DNA from: Methylocapsa acidiphila B2
GTDB lineage: Bacteria > Pseudomonadota > Alphaproteobacteria > Rhizobiales > Beijerinckiaceae
Length of the DNA stretch: 64,000 nucleotides
Assembly (NCBI RefSeq): GCF_000427445.1
Contig: NZ_KE386496.1
Location: forward strand, 2,805,504 to 2,869,503
Direction of reading: 5' to 3'
Positions 17,576 to 26,834 of this stretch are shown here, in pieces (within the stretch, counting starts at the first letter, position 1; each line of letters begins with the position of its first letter). Position numbers and translations under genes: made by a program. The notes beneath the pieces were generated by a model. The model saw only the letters and a list, made by a program, of their open reading frames with translations. It had not been told where the DNA came from and ran no database searches.

Positions 17576-18640
17576 ATGACGCATTGGCTCGAATCGCCGC
17601 AAGACTTGCCTGCCCCCAGGCGCACTTCAGTCGCTCTGACAGTTCTTTCGCGAATCGTCCCAGGCGCGGTGACGCTTGGCCTTACAATGATGTTCGGCGT
17701 CTGGACGCTCTACCTCCGCGACGATGTCCCTCGCGTCTCCGAGGCGCAATCCATCGCAACGCCTCCGACCACCGAGGTCGCGGCGCTCACGTCGACGCCG
17801 ACGGCTGAGACTCCACGCGCCGCGAATCCCTATGGCGCATTATTCGACCCCCGCGGCCTGCCAAACTCCGAGGCCGCCAGCCTGACAAAGAACTTTCCTG
17901 TCGCGGCAAACGACGCGCAACCGGCGACGCCAGCGGCTGCCCAGCCCGTTGTTGAAGCCGAGGCAGCCACGCCTTCCTCGCTTCAGTCCAACGCGAACGT
18001 GCCTATGCCCGTTCCGCGACCCGTCGAACTCGCCGCGCTGGACACGCGCAACCCCATTCCTGCGGCGTCGCGCCGCGTTGCGCAACAAAACAACAAGACA
18101 TCCATCGCCGTTTCGCCGCCCGCCGACAATCGCTCGTTCTTCGAGAAGCTATTCAGCCCGGCGCAACCCTCAGGTCCCGTGCTCGCCTATGCCGCGCCAG
18201 AAACCAACATGGTCCTCGGCGCGGCCAAAGCGAGCACGACCGCAAACGCGCCGCGACTCGGCGGCGGAACAGCGATCTATGACATCTCGGCGCATACGGT
18301 CTACCTTCCCAATGGCGCGCGGTTGGAAGCGCATTCCGGCTTAGGCGACAGGTTGGACAACCCCCACTTCGTCCATGAACGCATGCGCGGCCCGACCCCG
18401 CCGAGCGTCTATGAATTAAAATTGCGGGAGGCGCCTTTCCACGGCGTGCGCGCGCTGCGCCTCACGCCTGTCGGCAATAGCTCGGTCTATGGCCGCACCG
18501 GCCTCCTTGCCCATACCTACATGTTGGGCCCCAACGGCGATTCCAACGGATGCGTGTCTTTCCGAAACTACAACGCCTTCCTGCAAGCTTATGAGAGCGG
18601 CGAGGTCAGACGCCTCGCGGTCGTCACGCATATGAATTAA
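17576..18640 (+). CDS. Membrane-anchored Tlde1 (DUF2778) domain protein
   Basis: 354 residues. There is one N-terminal transmembrane helix (about 22-46, VLSRIVPGAVTLGLTMMFGVW), a long Pro/Ala/Thr-rich linker, and a C-terminal DUF2778/Tlde1-type domain at about 235-354. In that domain LEAHSGLGDRLDNP and HTYMLGPNGDSNGCVSFRNY supply the His and Cys expected of this L,D-transpeptidase-like fold. Tlde1 was named for type VI effectors, but no secretion genes or immunity partner occur here. An envelope-localised cell-wall role is therefore more likely. Confidence 0.78.
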   Translation: MTHWLESPQDLPAPRRTSVALTVLSRIVPGAVTLGLTMMFGVWTLYLRDDVPRVSEAQSIATPPTTEVAALTSTPTAETPRAANPYGALFDPRGLPNSEAASLTKNFPVAANDAQPATPAAAQPVVEAEAATPSSLQSNANVPMPVPRPVELAALDTRNPIPAASRRVAQQNNKTSIAVSPPADNRSFFEKLFSPAQPSGPVLAYAAPETNMVLGAAKASTTANAPRLGGGTAIYDISAHTVYLPNGARLEAHSGLGDRLDNPHFVHERMRGPTPPSVYELKLREAPFHGVRALRLTPVGNSSVYGRTGLLAHTYMLGPNGDSNGCVSFRNYNAFLQAYESGEVRRLAVVTHMN

Positions 18641-18743
18641 CGTGGCGACCGTCCTCTCCCCCTAGCGACAGGTCGGGTTTGCGCGGCGCGCCCGACCACA
18701 TCGCCCCGCCTAACCGAACTTGCGCCGCACGCGCGGCGAAATC

Positions 18744-19847
18744 TCACGGAAGGGGAAAGGACGCTTTCACCAACGGCCGCAAGATAGTGTATGGGATCTC
18801 GCATGAACACATGCACTCGGCATATCCGCCGAAGGCGTCGTCATCATAGCTAACGGTCGCCAATTCGGCGCCGAAGCTCCAGTTATCGATGCGTCCGGTC
18901 TTCTCGACGACTTCGCTCATATTGACCTCGTCTGAGGGTTCTGAAAATCCCTCTGACTTTTGATGCTCGGCCTTTTCATTTTTGAGAAAAGTCTTACAGT
19001 AGCTGAAAATTTTCTCTGCGTTTTCTTTATCTAATAAATCGTCAAAAGACAGGCTGCGGCCGGTTTTCAGATCGACGTTGATATTATTATATTCGCGATA
19101 CGGGTGAGGTTGACCCTCGAAAGACTCGTAATTCAAATGAGCGGAAATCAGCTGCGGCGACGCATAGGCCAAGCTGGCCTTCAGATCGACGAAATACGTG
19201 CTGGACCCATCTAGATCATATTCATCATCCATTCCTCGCAATGCGCGCTGGACGAATTTTTCCATTTCGGCATTGAACTTCTTTTCGCCCGGCCCTCTCG
19301 CGGGATTAAATTTAAACGCCTCGACAGAAGTTTTTATCTTCTTGCCTCCGCCTCTGAAGAAGAAGCGCGGTTCGATCGGCGTCGGCGTCCCGGGCCCCGC
19401 TTGCGGGCGCCCCTCCAGAAATTTCTGGCGCTCAATGCTTTGCTTCGCGAGGCATCCGGCCAAAAGGTCCGTTTCCGCGCCGCAATTTTCGTCACGGTCA
19501 TGAATCCAGGCGATCTGGGAACGTTTCAGATCGCCCTTTTCCTTTTCGGGCAATCGATCGCGCAACAGCGCGAAGGCGCGTCCTAGAGCCCCGTCCGCGG
19601 CGAGCGCCGCGGGGTCGGAACAAATCGCTCTTTCGGTTGAGCTTTTCGCCTTGCCGCAGTCCAGAGCATATTCCGATCGGACTGAACCGATCCGATCGCC
19701 AAGACTATCCTCAACCAATTGAATCTGGGCCGAGTTCTTATCGATTGGATGAGTCCATCCAATCGGAACGCGCTCTAGAGCCTCGGCCCATGTGGCCGGC
19801 GACGCGAGATACACGACGGTGAGGCCTCGAATGACAATCAGCTTCAT
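18744..19847 (-). CDS. Secreted LprI-type / DUF3298 protein carrying an in-frame repeat
   Basis: The true start is MKLIVIRGLTVVYL at 19847, with AGGA upstream; a longer frame to 20174 overlaps the end of priA antisense and is ignored. The 367-residue product has a signal peptide (about 1-23). Then follow some 40 residues encoded by dispersed repeat copy 2. Next is an LprI N-terminal (DUF1311-like) domain with ALDCGKAKSSTERAICSDPAALAADGALGRAF and further Cys in ENCGAETDLLAGC. A C-terminal DUF3298/DUF4163-like domain ends with two Cys in ECMCSCEIPY. LprI relatives inhibit lysozyme; that activity is unproven here. Confidence 0.75.
   Translation of the reverse strand: MKLIVIRGLTVVYLASPATWAEALERVPIGWTHPIDKNSAQIQLVEDSLGDRIGSVRSEYALDCGKAKSSTERAICSDPAALAADGALGRAFALLRDRLPEKEKGDLKRSQIAWIHDRDENCGAETDLLAGCLAKQSIERQKFLEGRPQAGPGTPTPIEPRFFFRGGGKKIKTSVEAFKFNPARGPGEKKFNAEMEKFVQRALRGMDDEYDLDGSSTYFVDLKASLAYASPQLISAHLNYESFEGQPHPYREYNNINVDLKTGRSLSFDDLLDKENAEKIFSYCKTFLKNEKAEHQKSEGFSEPSDEVNMSEVVEKTGRIDNWSFGAELATVSYDDDAFGGYAECMCSCEIPYTILRPLVKASFPLP
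19661..19780. repeat. Dispersed palindromic repeat, copy 2, inside a gene
   Basis: This 120-bp copy (exactly 40 codons) matches 1569-1687 along its whole length by eye. It lies between the signal peptide and the LprI domain of the 18744-19847 gene, leaving the frame open and adding a polar segment starting LERVPIGWTHPIDKNSAQ. Terminal inverted repeats AGAGCATATTCCGATCGG and AGAGCGCGTTCCGATTGG are recognisable. The behaviour resembles the in-frame palindromic elements known from Rickettsia. Confidence 0.75.
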
Positions 19848-19942
19848 TGCGAATTCCTGAAAATAAATTCTTATTTGCCGAAAAAATGTAGACGGCCGGC
19901 AGACGCAAAAATATGGACCGGTGCTACGCGCCGCAATGCTCC

Positions 19943-22216
19943 TCACAAAAAGCTCTGCGGATCGATGTCGACCGCAACCTTTACCCCGCCGCGTTCGGGC
20001 GGGCCGGCCGCGAGCAGCGCGCGCAAGAATCCCTGCAGATCCGCCGCGCGTGGCGCCCGGACGAGCAGACGAAAGCGATGTCGCCCACGGATGACCGCGA
20101 TCGGCGCCTCGGCGGGACCAAGCAATGTGAGGTCGTCCTCGGCCGGCAGACCGCCGGCTGGCGCGAGACGCCAATGATCTGAAGGCGGCAAATCATAAGC
20201 CGCCCGAGCCAGCGCGCGGGCATGGCCCTCCGCCGAGGCCGCATCCTTGCCGGAGACGATCAACGCCGCGAGACGGCCGAAAGGCGGCAGGCCCGCACGG
20301 CGGCGCTGCTCGGTCTCCTCATTGAAGAAGCGCTCGTAATCGCCCGACAGCAACGCCCGCATCACGGGGTGCTCCGGCTGCCAAGTCTGCACCAGCGCGC
20401 GGCCGGACGTGTCGAAACGCCCGGCGCGGCCCGTCACCTGTTGCAGCAATTGGAATGTTCGCTCCGCCGCGCGAGGATCGCCCGAGGTCAACCCAATATC
20501 CGCGTCGATCACGCCGACAAGGGAAAGCATCGGAAAATTGTGCCCCTTGGCGACGAGCTGCGTGCCGATGACGATGTCGCAGGCCCCGCGCGCGATCGCG
20601 TCGAGCTCCGCCCGCAACCTTTCCGCGCCGCCGGGAAAATCAGAAGACAGAACCAGGAGCCGGGTGTCGGGAAACAGCTCCGCGGTTTCCTCGGCGAGCC
20701 GCTCTACGCCCGGGCCGCAAGCAGTCAACGAATCCTTCGCCTCGCATTCCGGGCAAACCTGCGGCCGGCGTTCGATATGGCCGCAGTGATGGCACACGAG
20801 TGCGCGGCGAAACCGATGCTCGACCAGCCAGGCGGTGCAGTTCGGGCATTGGAACCGGTGGCCGCAGCTTCGGCAAAGCGTGAGCGGCGCATAGCCCCGG
20901 CGGTTCAAGAAGAGCAACGCCTGCTCGCCCCGCCCCAGAGTCTCGCCAAGCGCCGCCACGAGTTTCGGCGAGATCCATTTTCCGCGCGGGGCCGCCTCCC
21001 GCCTCAGATCGACCGCGGAAAGTTCAGGCAAAGCGCGGCCCTGGAACCGCGCCGCGAGCCGCACATGGCCATAGCGACCTTGCTCGGCATTGACTCTCGT
21101 CTCGATGGAAGGGGTCGCCGAGGCGAGGATCACGGCCGCCTTTTCGATCCGGCCGCGCACCACGGCCATGTCGCGGGCGTGATAATTAACCCCGTCCTCC
21201 TGCTTATAGGCGGCGTCATGCTCTTCATCGACGATCAAAGCCGCAAGATCCGCGAAGGGAAGAAACAGCGCCGAACGCGCCCCCGCCACGACCTTGGCCT
21301 CTCCCGAGGCGACCGCCTTCCAGATCCGCGCGCGCTTGCGGGCGGAGACTCCCGAATGCCATTCGGCCGGCCGCGCGCCGAACCGAGCCGCGAAACGATC
21401 GAGAAACTGGGTCGTCAGCGCGATCTCCGGCATCAGGATCAAGGCTTGGCGCCCGGCCTTCAGACATGCGGCGACCGCCTCGAAATACACCTCGGTCTTG
21501 CCCGAGCCTGTCACCCCTTCGAGCAAAGTCGCGGAGAAGGCGCGGGCGGCGACGCGGTCCGCGAGAACGCGCGCCGCCGCCGCCTGATCGGCTTCAAGCG
21601 TAGGCGCGGCGAAATCGGGAGCGGAGGGGAGAGCGACCGGCTCGGGCGGAAGCGCGATGGTTTCGAGTGCGCCATCGTCGATGAGCCCATCTATCACCCC
21701 GACCGAACAGGCCGCCGCCTCGGCCAAGGCGGATTTCGCGAAGGCGAGCCCACCTTCCGCCGCGGCGAGAACGCGGGCCCGCGTGGGCGTCAGGCGGGAG
21801 GGCGCAGCGCCCGAAAGGCGAACGCCGACCCGCACTGGCTCGGGGCCGGCGGAGAAAGGCGCCCGCACGCCCATGCGGAGGACCATGCCGCGCGGGGACA
21901 TGGTCCAGCGCGCGGTCCAATCTATGAACTCTCTTAACGCGCGCCCGAGCGGCGGAAGCGCAAGCCGCGTCTCAATGCTTTTGAGATTGGACGCGCCCCC
22001 AGGCGCCGCCCGCAGGCTCCAGACAACGCCGATCGTCGTTCTGGTCCCCAGCGGCGCCTCGACGAAATCGCCCTCGGCGAGATCGAGACCTGCGGGGATT
22101 TTATAGGAATAGGCAGTATCCACAGCCACAGGGACAAGGACGTCGGCGACGCCGGGCGCCGATGCTTTTGGGGCCTCAAAGCCGCTTGCCAAAGAGGGCC
22201 CCCTCTCCTTCGCCAA
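19943..22216 (-). CDS. priA: Primosomal helicase PriA
   Basis: Replication-restart 3'-5' helicase of 757 residues. Order: N-terminal 3'-DNA-binding domain (VLVPVAVDTAYSYKIPAGL), helicase lobe 1 with Walker A GVTGSGKTEVY and DEEH motif II, then zinc-binding pairs CRSCGHRFQCPNC and CHHCGHIERRPQVCPEC, and lobe 2 with GTQLVAKGHNFP and QVTGRAGR. All eight zinc cysteines are present. The C-terminal domain ends VAVDIDPQSFL. It is on the same strand as the upstream terC-uma2 fusion, 198 nt away, consistent with the conserved origin-proximal gene set. Confidence 0.95.
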   Translation of the reverse strand: MAKERGPSLASGFEAPKASAPGVADVLVPVAVDTAYSYKIPAGLDLAEGDFVEAPLGTRTTIGVVWSLRAAPGGASNLKSIETRLALPPLGRALREFIDWTARWTMSPRGMVLRMGVRAPFSAGPEPVRVGVRLSGAAPSRLTPTRARVLAAAEGGLAFAKSALAEAAACSVGVIDGLIDDGALETIALPPEPVALPSAPDFAAPTLEADQAAAARVLADRVAARAFSATLLEGVTGSGKTEVYFEAVAACLKAGRQALILMPEIALTTQFLDRFAARFGARPAEWHSGVSARKRARIWKAVASGEAKVVAGARSALFLPFADLAALIVDEEHDAAYKQEDGVNYHARDMAVVRGRIEKAAVILASATPSIETRVNAEQGRYGHVRLAARFQGRALPELSAVDLRREAAPRGKWISPKLVAALGETLGRGEQALLFLNRRGYAPLTLCRSCGHRFQCPNCTAWLVEHRFRRALVCHHCGHIERRPQVCPECEAKDSLTACGPGVERLAEETAELFPDTRLLVLSSDFPGGAERLRAELDAIARGACDIVIGTQLVAKGHNFPMLSLVGVIDADIGLTSGDPRAAERTFQLLQQVTGRAGRFDTSGRALVQTWQPEHPVMRALLSGDYERFFNEETEQRRRAGLPPFGRLAALIVSGKDAASAEGHARALARAAYDLPPSDHWRLAPAGGLPAEDDLTLLGPAEAPIAVIRGRHRFRLLVRAPRAADLQGFLRALLAAGPPERGGVKVAVDIDPQSFL

Positions 22217-22414
22217 AGACCGGCTCCCGACTTGATTTCAAGCCAGGACTATAGGGCGCTAGGCGAGGAAAGCCCAAGACCAAGGCGAAGAGGCCTGCAA
22301 AACCGTCTCGAAGGGCGAGGCAAGTGAAGATTTCAAAATAGTCTCTAAGCTTCGTGAGCCGGCAGGCGTTGCCACGCGACCGGGCGCAGGGAGGCGTCTA
22401 ATGAGACGCTTTTG

Positions 22415-23815
22415 CTAATTCCTCGCCGCCAAATACGTCGTCCGATAGGCGGCGACGAGCGGAAAGCTGAAGCCGATGCTTTCGAGCGTCACGTCGCCGG
22501 TTTCGATCATCAGCGGCTCGCTAGGCCAGGAGCCGTCTGGGTTGCGGCGCAGCAGTTCAGCGCCGATCGAAGCGGTGCTGAAGACGAGGATCTCCTGAAC
22601 GCTAGGCAAAGTCGCATAGGCCCAGACATTGGCCCAGATTTCAGCCCGATTGTTCGGAGAGTGGATCTCGATCAAAAGGACAGGATCCTCGAGCGCGCTT
22701 TCCTCAAATTCATACGCCGAACAGATGACGGCGAGGTCGGGGATTCGAACATTGGTCTTTGACTGAATGCGCGGAATCACGTTCGGCGTCGTCAGGATCG
22801 TGCAAGGACCGCCCCGCGCCTCAAGATAGCCCGCGATGAGATGCGCGACTTGGCTTTGTATCGCGCCATGCGTGCGGCTTCCGCGAGCCATAGTCTGCGG
22901 TTCGCCATCGATCAACTGCCAGGGCAACGGCGTGGACGGGTTCCATGCGAAAAATTCCGCGACGGTCATTCCAGCTGGGATTTCGGGCAAAGCAATCAAG
23001 GGAGGGCTTCGCATTGGCTCAGCCTTTGGCTCAGACGAAAGCTTCGTCGGTTCCGGCGGCAAGCTGATCGACGCCGGCGCATGGCGGTTGCGCGCAAGGC
23101 TGTTCAACCCCTCGACCACGGCCGAAAATGCCATCGCCGCATAGATATAGCCCTTGGGAAGATGGAAGCCGAAGCCATCCGCGACCAGAGTCGTGCCGAT
23201 CAACAGCAAAAAGCCCAGGGCCAACATCACGATGGTCGGATTTCTACGAATGAAATGGGCAAGCGGATCGGCCGCGAACAACATGGCGAGCACCGCCACC
23301 ACGACGGCGACGACCATGATCGGCACATGCTCGGTCATTCCGACCGCAGTGATGATCGAATCTATCGAGAAGACAATGTCCAACGCCATGATCTGCGCGA
23401 CCACGGCGCCGAAGCGCACGGGCTTACGACCGGGCGAATCCTCATGAGCATCGGCGGCGACGTCGACATTGTGATGGATCTCGGTCGTCGCCTTCCACAC
23501 GAGAAAGGCGCCCCCAGCGATCAGGATCAAGTCGCGCCAGGAAAAATCATGGCCGAAGGCCGCGAACACGGGTTCGACGAGCTTGACGACGAAACCCGCT
23601 GCGCCAACGAGTAAAATTCGGAAGATGAGGGAAAGGCCAATGCCGATCCGACGCGCCCGCCCGCTTTGCGGAGACGGCAGCTTATTGGAGAGGATCGCGA
23701 TGAAGACGAGATTATCGACGCCGAGCACCAGCTCCATCGCGACCAATGCCGCAAGGGCGAGCCAATTCGCGGGCTCGTAGGCGAGGCCGATCAGAGCGGG
23801 AGGCAAGAAGGCCAT
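22415..23815 (-). CDS. Fusion of TerC-family membrane protein and Uma2-family domain
   Basis: A 466-residue single frame. Residues about 10-240 form a TerC/YjbE-type membrane protein with seven or so helices and the family acidic motifs [16 protein letters not shown] and [17 protein letters not shown]. After a Pro-rich linker, residues about 280-466 are a Uma2 (DUF820) PD-(D/E)xK nuclease-like domain: [41 protein letters not shown] and [12 protein letters not shown]. The conserved Lys-rich helix after ExxSP reads [16 protein letters not shown], so nuclease competence is doubtful. Two internal ATGs (before RSPPLIA and TVAEFF) could start a separate Uma2 product. Confidence 0.8.
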   Translation of the reverse strand: MAFLPPALIGLAYEPANWLALAALVAMELVLGVDNLVFIAILSNKLPSPQSGRARRIGIGLSLIFRILLVGAAGFVVKLVEPVFAAFGHDFSWRDLILIAGGAFLVWKATTEIHHNVDVAADAHEDSPGRKPVRFGAVVAQIMALDIVFSIDSIITAVGMTEHVPIMVVAVVVAVLAMLFAADPLAHFIRRNPTIVMLALGFLLLIGTTLVADGFGFHLPKGYIYAAMAFSAVVEGLNSLARNRHAPASISLPPEPTKLSSEPKAEPMRSPPLIALPEIPAGMTVAEFFAWNPSTPLPWQLIDGEPQTMARGSRTHGAIQSQVAHLIAGYLEARGGPCTILTTPNVIPRIQSKTNVRIPDLAVICSAYEFEESALEDPVLLIEIHSPNNRAEIWANVWAYATLPSVQEILVFSTASIGAELLRRNPDGSWPSEPLMIETGDVTLESIGFSFPLVAAYRTTYLAARN

Positions 23816-23844
23816 GGCCCGACCCGCGCGCGACTAGGCCGCGC

Positions 23845-25113
23845 TCAGGTGTTCATCGCCTCGAAGAAGGTGGCGTTTCCTTTCGGCGTCTCGCGCAACT
23901 TGCCGAGGAGGAACTCGATGCCGTCCACCGTGCCCATAGGATTGAGAATGCGCCGCAAAACGTACATTTTCTTGAGAATGTCGGGCGGCACGAGCAATTC
24001 CTCCTTGCGGGTGCCGGAACGGGTGATGTCGATCGCCGGGAAGGTGCGCTTGTCGGCCACCTTGCGGTCGAGAATGATCTCCGAATTGCCGGTGCCCTTG
24101 AACTCTTCGAAAATCACCTCGTCCATGCGCGAGCCGGTGTCGATCAGCGCGGTCGCGATGATCGTGAGCGAGCCGCCCTCCTCGATATTGCGGGCGGCGC
24201 CGAAGAAGCGCTTGGGCCGCTGGAGGGCGTTGGCGTCGACGCCGCCGGTCAGCACCTTGCCGGAAGACGGAACCACAGTGTTATAGGCCCGACCCAATCG
24301 GGTGATCGAATCGAGAAGAATCACCACGTCGCGACCATGCTCGACGAGGCGCTTCGCCTTTTCGATCACCATTTCAGCGACCTGGACATGGCGCACCGCG
24401 GGCTCGTCGAAGGTCGAGGAAACGACCTCGCCCTGGACCGAGCGCTGCATGTCGGTGACTTCCTCCGGCCGCTCGTCGATCAACAAAACGATCAAATAGC
24501 ATTCCGGATGATTGGCTGTGACCGATTGCGCGATATTCTGCAACAAAACCGTTTTGCCGGTGCGCGGCGGCGCGACGATCAAGGCGCGCTGGCCCTTGCC
24601 GATCGGCGCGACGATGTCGATGACCCGGGCGGAGAGGTCCTTCTTGGTCGGATCCTCGACCTCGAGATGCAGACGCTCGTCGGGATAAAGGGGCGTCAGA
24701 TTGTCGAAATGGACCTTATGGCGGATTTTCTCCGGGTCCTCGAAATTGATCGTGTTGACCTTGAGGAGGGCGAAGTAACGCTCGCCATCCTTGGGGCTGC
24801 GGATAAGGCCTTCGACTGTGTCGCCGGTGCGCAAGCCGAACCGCCGAATCTGCGACGGCGAAACGTAAATATCGTCAGGACCCGCGAGATAATTCGCGTC
24901 CGGCGAACGAAGGAAGCCGAAACCATCCTGCAGCACCTCGATGACGCCTTCGCCGACAATCTCGACGTCGCGGCTCGCGAGCTGCTTCAGGATCGCGAAC
25001 ATGAGCTCCTGCTTGCGCATGATCGACGCATTCTCGACTTCGTGCTCTTCGGCGAAGGCGAGCAATTCGGTCGGCGACTTGAGCTTCAAGTCTTGCAGCT
25101 TAATTTCCCGCAT
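23845..25113 (-). CDS. rho: Transcription termination factor Rho
   Basis: Hexameric RNA helicase of 422 residues. The N-terminal domain ([20 protein letters not shown]) and RNA-binding cold-shock-like fold ([35 protein letters not shown]) precede the ATPase. The latter has P-loop [12 protein letters not shown], Walker [17 protein letters not shown] and the Q-loop/R-loop region. No insert domain is present. The start at 25113 matches homologues; the in-frame extension to 25266 is leader sequence. A good sigma-70 promoter lies at 25288-25316, giving a leader of about 170 nt. Confidence 0.97.
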   Translation of the reverse strand: MREIKLQDLKLKSPTELLAFAEEHEVENASIMRKQELMFAILKQLASRDVEIVGEGVIEVLQDGFGFLRSPDANYLAGPDDIYVSPSQIRRFGLRTGDTVEGLIRSPKDGERYFALLKVNTINFEDPEKIRHKVHFDNLTPLYPDERLHLEVEDPTKKDLSARVIDIVAPIGKGQRALIVAPPRTGKTVLLQNIAQSVTANHPECYLIVLLIDERPEEVTDMQRSVQGEVVSSTFDEPAVRHVQVAEMVIEKAKRLVEHGRDVVILLDSITRLGRAYNTVVPSSGKVLTGGVDANALQRPKRFFGAARNIEEGGSLTIIATALIDTGSRMDEVIFEEFKGTGNSEIILDRKVADKRTFPAIDITRSGTRKEELLVPPDILKKMYVLRRILNPMGTVDGIEFLLGKLRETPKGNATFFEAMNT

Positions 25114-25287
25114 GGGGATGGAGTCCTTGGAAGATGGCGCGATCCGCGCGCGCGAATTCGAGACAGAAATGACGCAACCACGTCCGGCGAGGACAGGCGC
25201 GCAAGTCCCGAAAGACAGGTGCAAGGGTTTCGACGCGGCGCTTCGCACGCGCCTGATGAAAGCCAATAACCTTAGGGAGGGACTTTA

Positions 25288-25316
25288 TTTATAGACGGAT
25301 CTCAATGCTTTGACAA
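25288..25316 (-). promoter_or_regulatory. Sigma-70-type promoter of rho
   Basis: On the minus strand, TTGTCA (25316-25311) and TATAAA (25293-25288) are separated by exactly 17 nt, close to the consensus. Transcription should start near 25281, leaving an untranslated leader of roughly 170 nt before the rho ATG. Long rho leaders are known sites of Rho autoregulation in other bacteria. Confidence 0.65.
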
Positions 25317-25350
25317 GCGAAACAGAGCCTACAATGATTCGCCGCCGCGA

Positions 25351-25782
25351 TCAAAATGGCTTGACGACGACCAAAATGATGATGCCGAGCATCAGAATTG
25401 TCGGAATTTCATTGAGAATTCGGAAAAATCTGGGGTCGTGACGGTTTTCTTCGGCGGCGAAATTTTTAGCGCATCGGCTCAAATATCCGTGGAGGCCGGT
25501 CATCAAGACGACCAAAAGAAGTTTGGCCTGCAGCCATCGAGCGTCGAAGAAACCCGCTTGCGACGCCAGGGCGAGGCCGCTGAGCCAGGCGACGATCATG
25601 GCCGGGCGCATGATGATCCGCAGCAGCCGGCCTTCCATCACCGTGAACGTCCGGTCCTGATCGGAGCCTAGGGTTGTTTCGGCGTGATAAACGAACAGGC
25701 GCGGCAGATAGAACATCCCGGCCATCCAGGCGATGACCGCGGCGATATGAAGGACCTTGGTCCAATGATAGGCGTCGTTCAT
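25351..25782 (-). CDS. hemJ: Protoporphyrinogen oxidase HemJ
   Basis: Four-helix membrane protein of 143 residues oxidising protoporphyrinogen IX in heme synthesis. The family His in WTKVLHIAAVIAWMAGMFYLPRLFVYH is present, as is Lys in the QAKLLLVVLMTGLHGYL helix and the RILNEIPTILMLGIIILVVVKPF terminal helix. Its ATG overlaps the hemE stop (4 nt), so the two consecutive heme-pathway genes are coupled. The alternative name YhhN/UPF0093 refers to older annotations. Confidence 0.93.
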   Translation of the reverse strand: MNDAYHWTKVLHIAAVIAWMAGMFYLPRLFVYHAETTLGSDQDRTFTVMEGRLLRIIMRPAMIVAWLSGLALASQAGFFDARWLQAKLLLVVLMTGLHGYLSRCAKNFAAEENRHDPRFFRILNEIPTILMLGIIILVVVKPF

Positions 25783-26834
25783 CCCGGAGCTCCCTCACGC
25801 AGGAGCGCGACGAGCCGCGACACATGATCGAGCGGCGTTTCGGGGACGACGCCATGGCCGAGATTGAAAATATGCGGCCGTCCTCGGAGCGCCGACAGGA
25901 TTCGCCGCGCGGACCGATCCAGCGCCTCTCCGCCGGCGACCAGAGCCAAGGGATCGAGATTGCCTTGCAGGACGAGGTTTTGATCGAATTCCGCGGCGGC
26001 CCAGACCGGATCGATCGAGCTGTCGAGCCCGAGCGCGGAGACCGCCGTATCTTGCGCGAATTGCCGTAAGCGTGGGCCTGCCCCTCTCGGAAAACCAATA
26101 ATGCGAGCAGTTTTATGCTTCTGCTTGAGGCCGGAGACAATCGCCTTGATCGGCGCGACGCACCATTGCTCGAACTCGCCGGCCGGAAGCACGCCGGCCC
26201 AGCTGTCGAAGATCTGCACCGCCTCAACGCCTGCCGATATTTGCGCCGAGAGATAATCGATCGAGGCGGCGGTGAGCCGATCGATGAGCCGTTGAAACAG
26301 ATCGGGATGACGATAGGCAAAAAGCCGCGCGGGCGCTTGGTCTGGCGTCCCCTTTCCTGCGATCATATAGCTCGCGACAGTCCATGGCGCGCCGCAAAAG
26401 CCGATGAACGCGGTCTCGGAGGGAAGGCTCGCGGCGACTCGCTCAATGGTTTCAAAAACCGGCGCGAGACGAGCGAGATTCAGGCTTTCGGCAAGCTTGG
26501 CGAAATCTTCGGCCGAGACAATAGGCTCAAGCCTCGGTCCTTCGCCGGACTCGAAGCTGACTTTTTGGCCAAGTGCGTCTGGGATCACCAAAATGTCGCT
26601 GAAGAGGATCGCTGCGTCGAAGCCAAACCGTCGGATCGGCTGCAAGGTCGCCTCGGCGGCGAGCGTCGGCGCATAGCAAAATTCCAGAAACGAGGGCGCC
26701 TTAGCGCGGATCTCGCGATATTCGGGCAGATAGCGGCCGGCTTGCCGCATCAGCCAAATCGGCGGAGGGACGCCCGCTTCGCCGTCGAGCGTGCGAAGGA
26801 AAGGCTTCGGGTTGGATCTCGTTTGATCGGCCAA
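25779..26834 (-). CDS. hemE: Uroporphyrinogen decarboxylase
   Basis: Decarboxylates uroporphyrinogen III to coproporphyrinogen III. The 351-residue TIM-barrel enzyme carries the N-terminal signature PPIWLMRQAGRYLPEYRE with catalytic Arg residues, the ILFSDILVIPDALG box with catalytic Asp, FCGAPWTVASYMIAG, and FNLGHGVVPETP near the C-terminus. It reads away from the candidate origin, the same placement as hemE next to Cori in Caulobacter. Confidence 0.96.
   Translation of the reverse strand: MADQTRSNPKPFLRTLDGEAGVPPPIWLMRQAGRYLPEYREIRAKAPSFLEFCYAPTLAAEATLQPIRRFGFDAAILFSDILVIPDALGQKVSFESGEGPRLEPIVSAEDFAKLAESLNLARLAPVFETIERVAASLPSETAFIGFCGAPWTVASYMIAGKGTPDQAPARLFAYRHPDLFQRLIDRLTAASIDYLSAQISAGVEAVQIFDSWAGVLPAGEFEQWCVAPIKAIVSGLKQKHKTARIIGFPRGAGPRLRQFAQDTAVSALGLDSSIDPVWAAAEFDQNLVLQGNLDPLALVAGGEALDRSARRILSALRGRPHIFNLGHGVVPETPLDHVSRLVALLREGAPG

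Noticed and set aside
19848-20174. N-terminal extension of the LprI-like protein
   Set aside because: It is Arg-rich, overlaps the end of priA and precedes a clean signal peptide with its own ribosome site.
20222-21937. A 571-codon plus-strand frame
   Set aside because: Antisense shadow of priA with no family features.
23746-25269. A 507-codon plus-strand frame
   Set aside because: Antisense shadow spanning rho.
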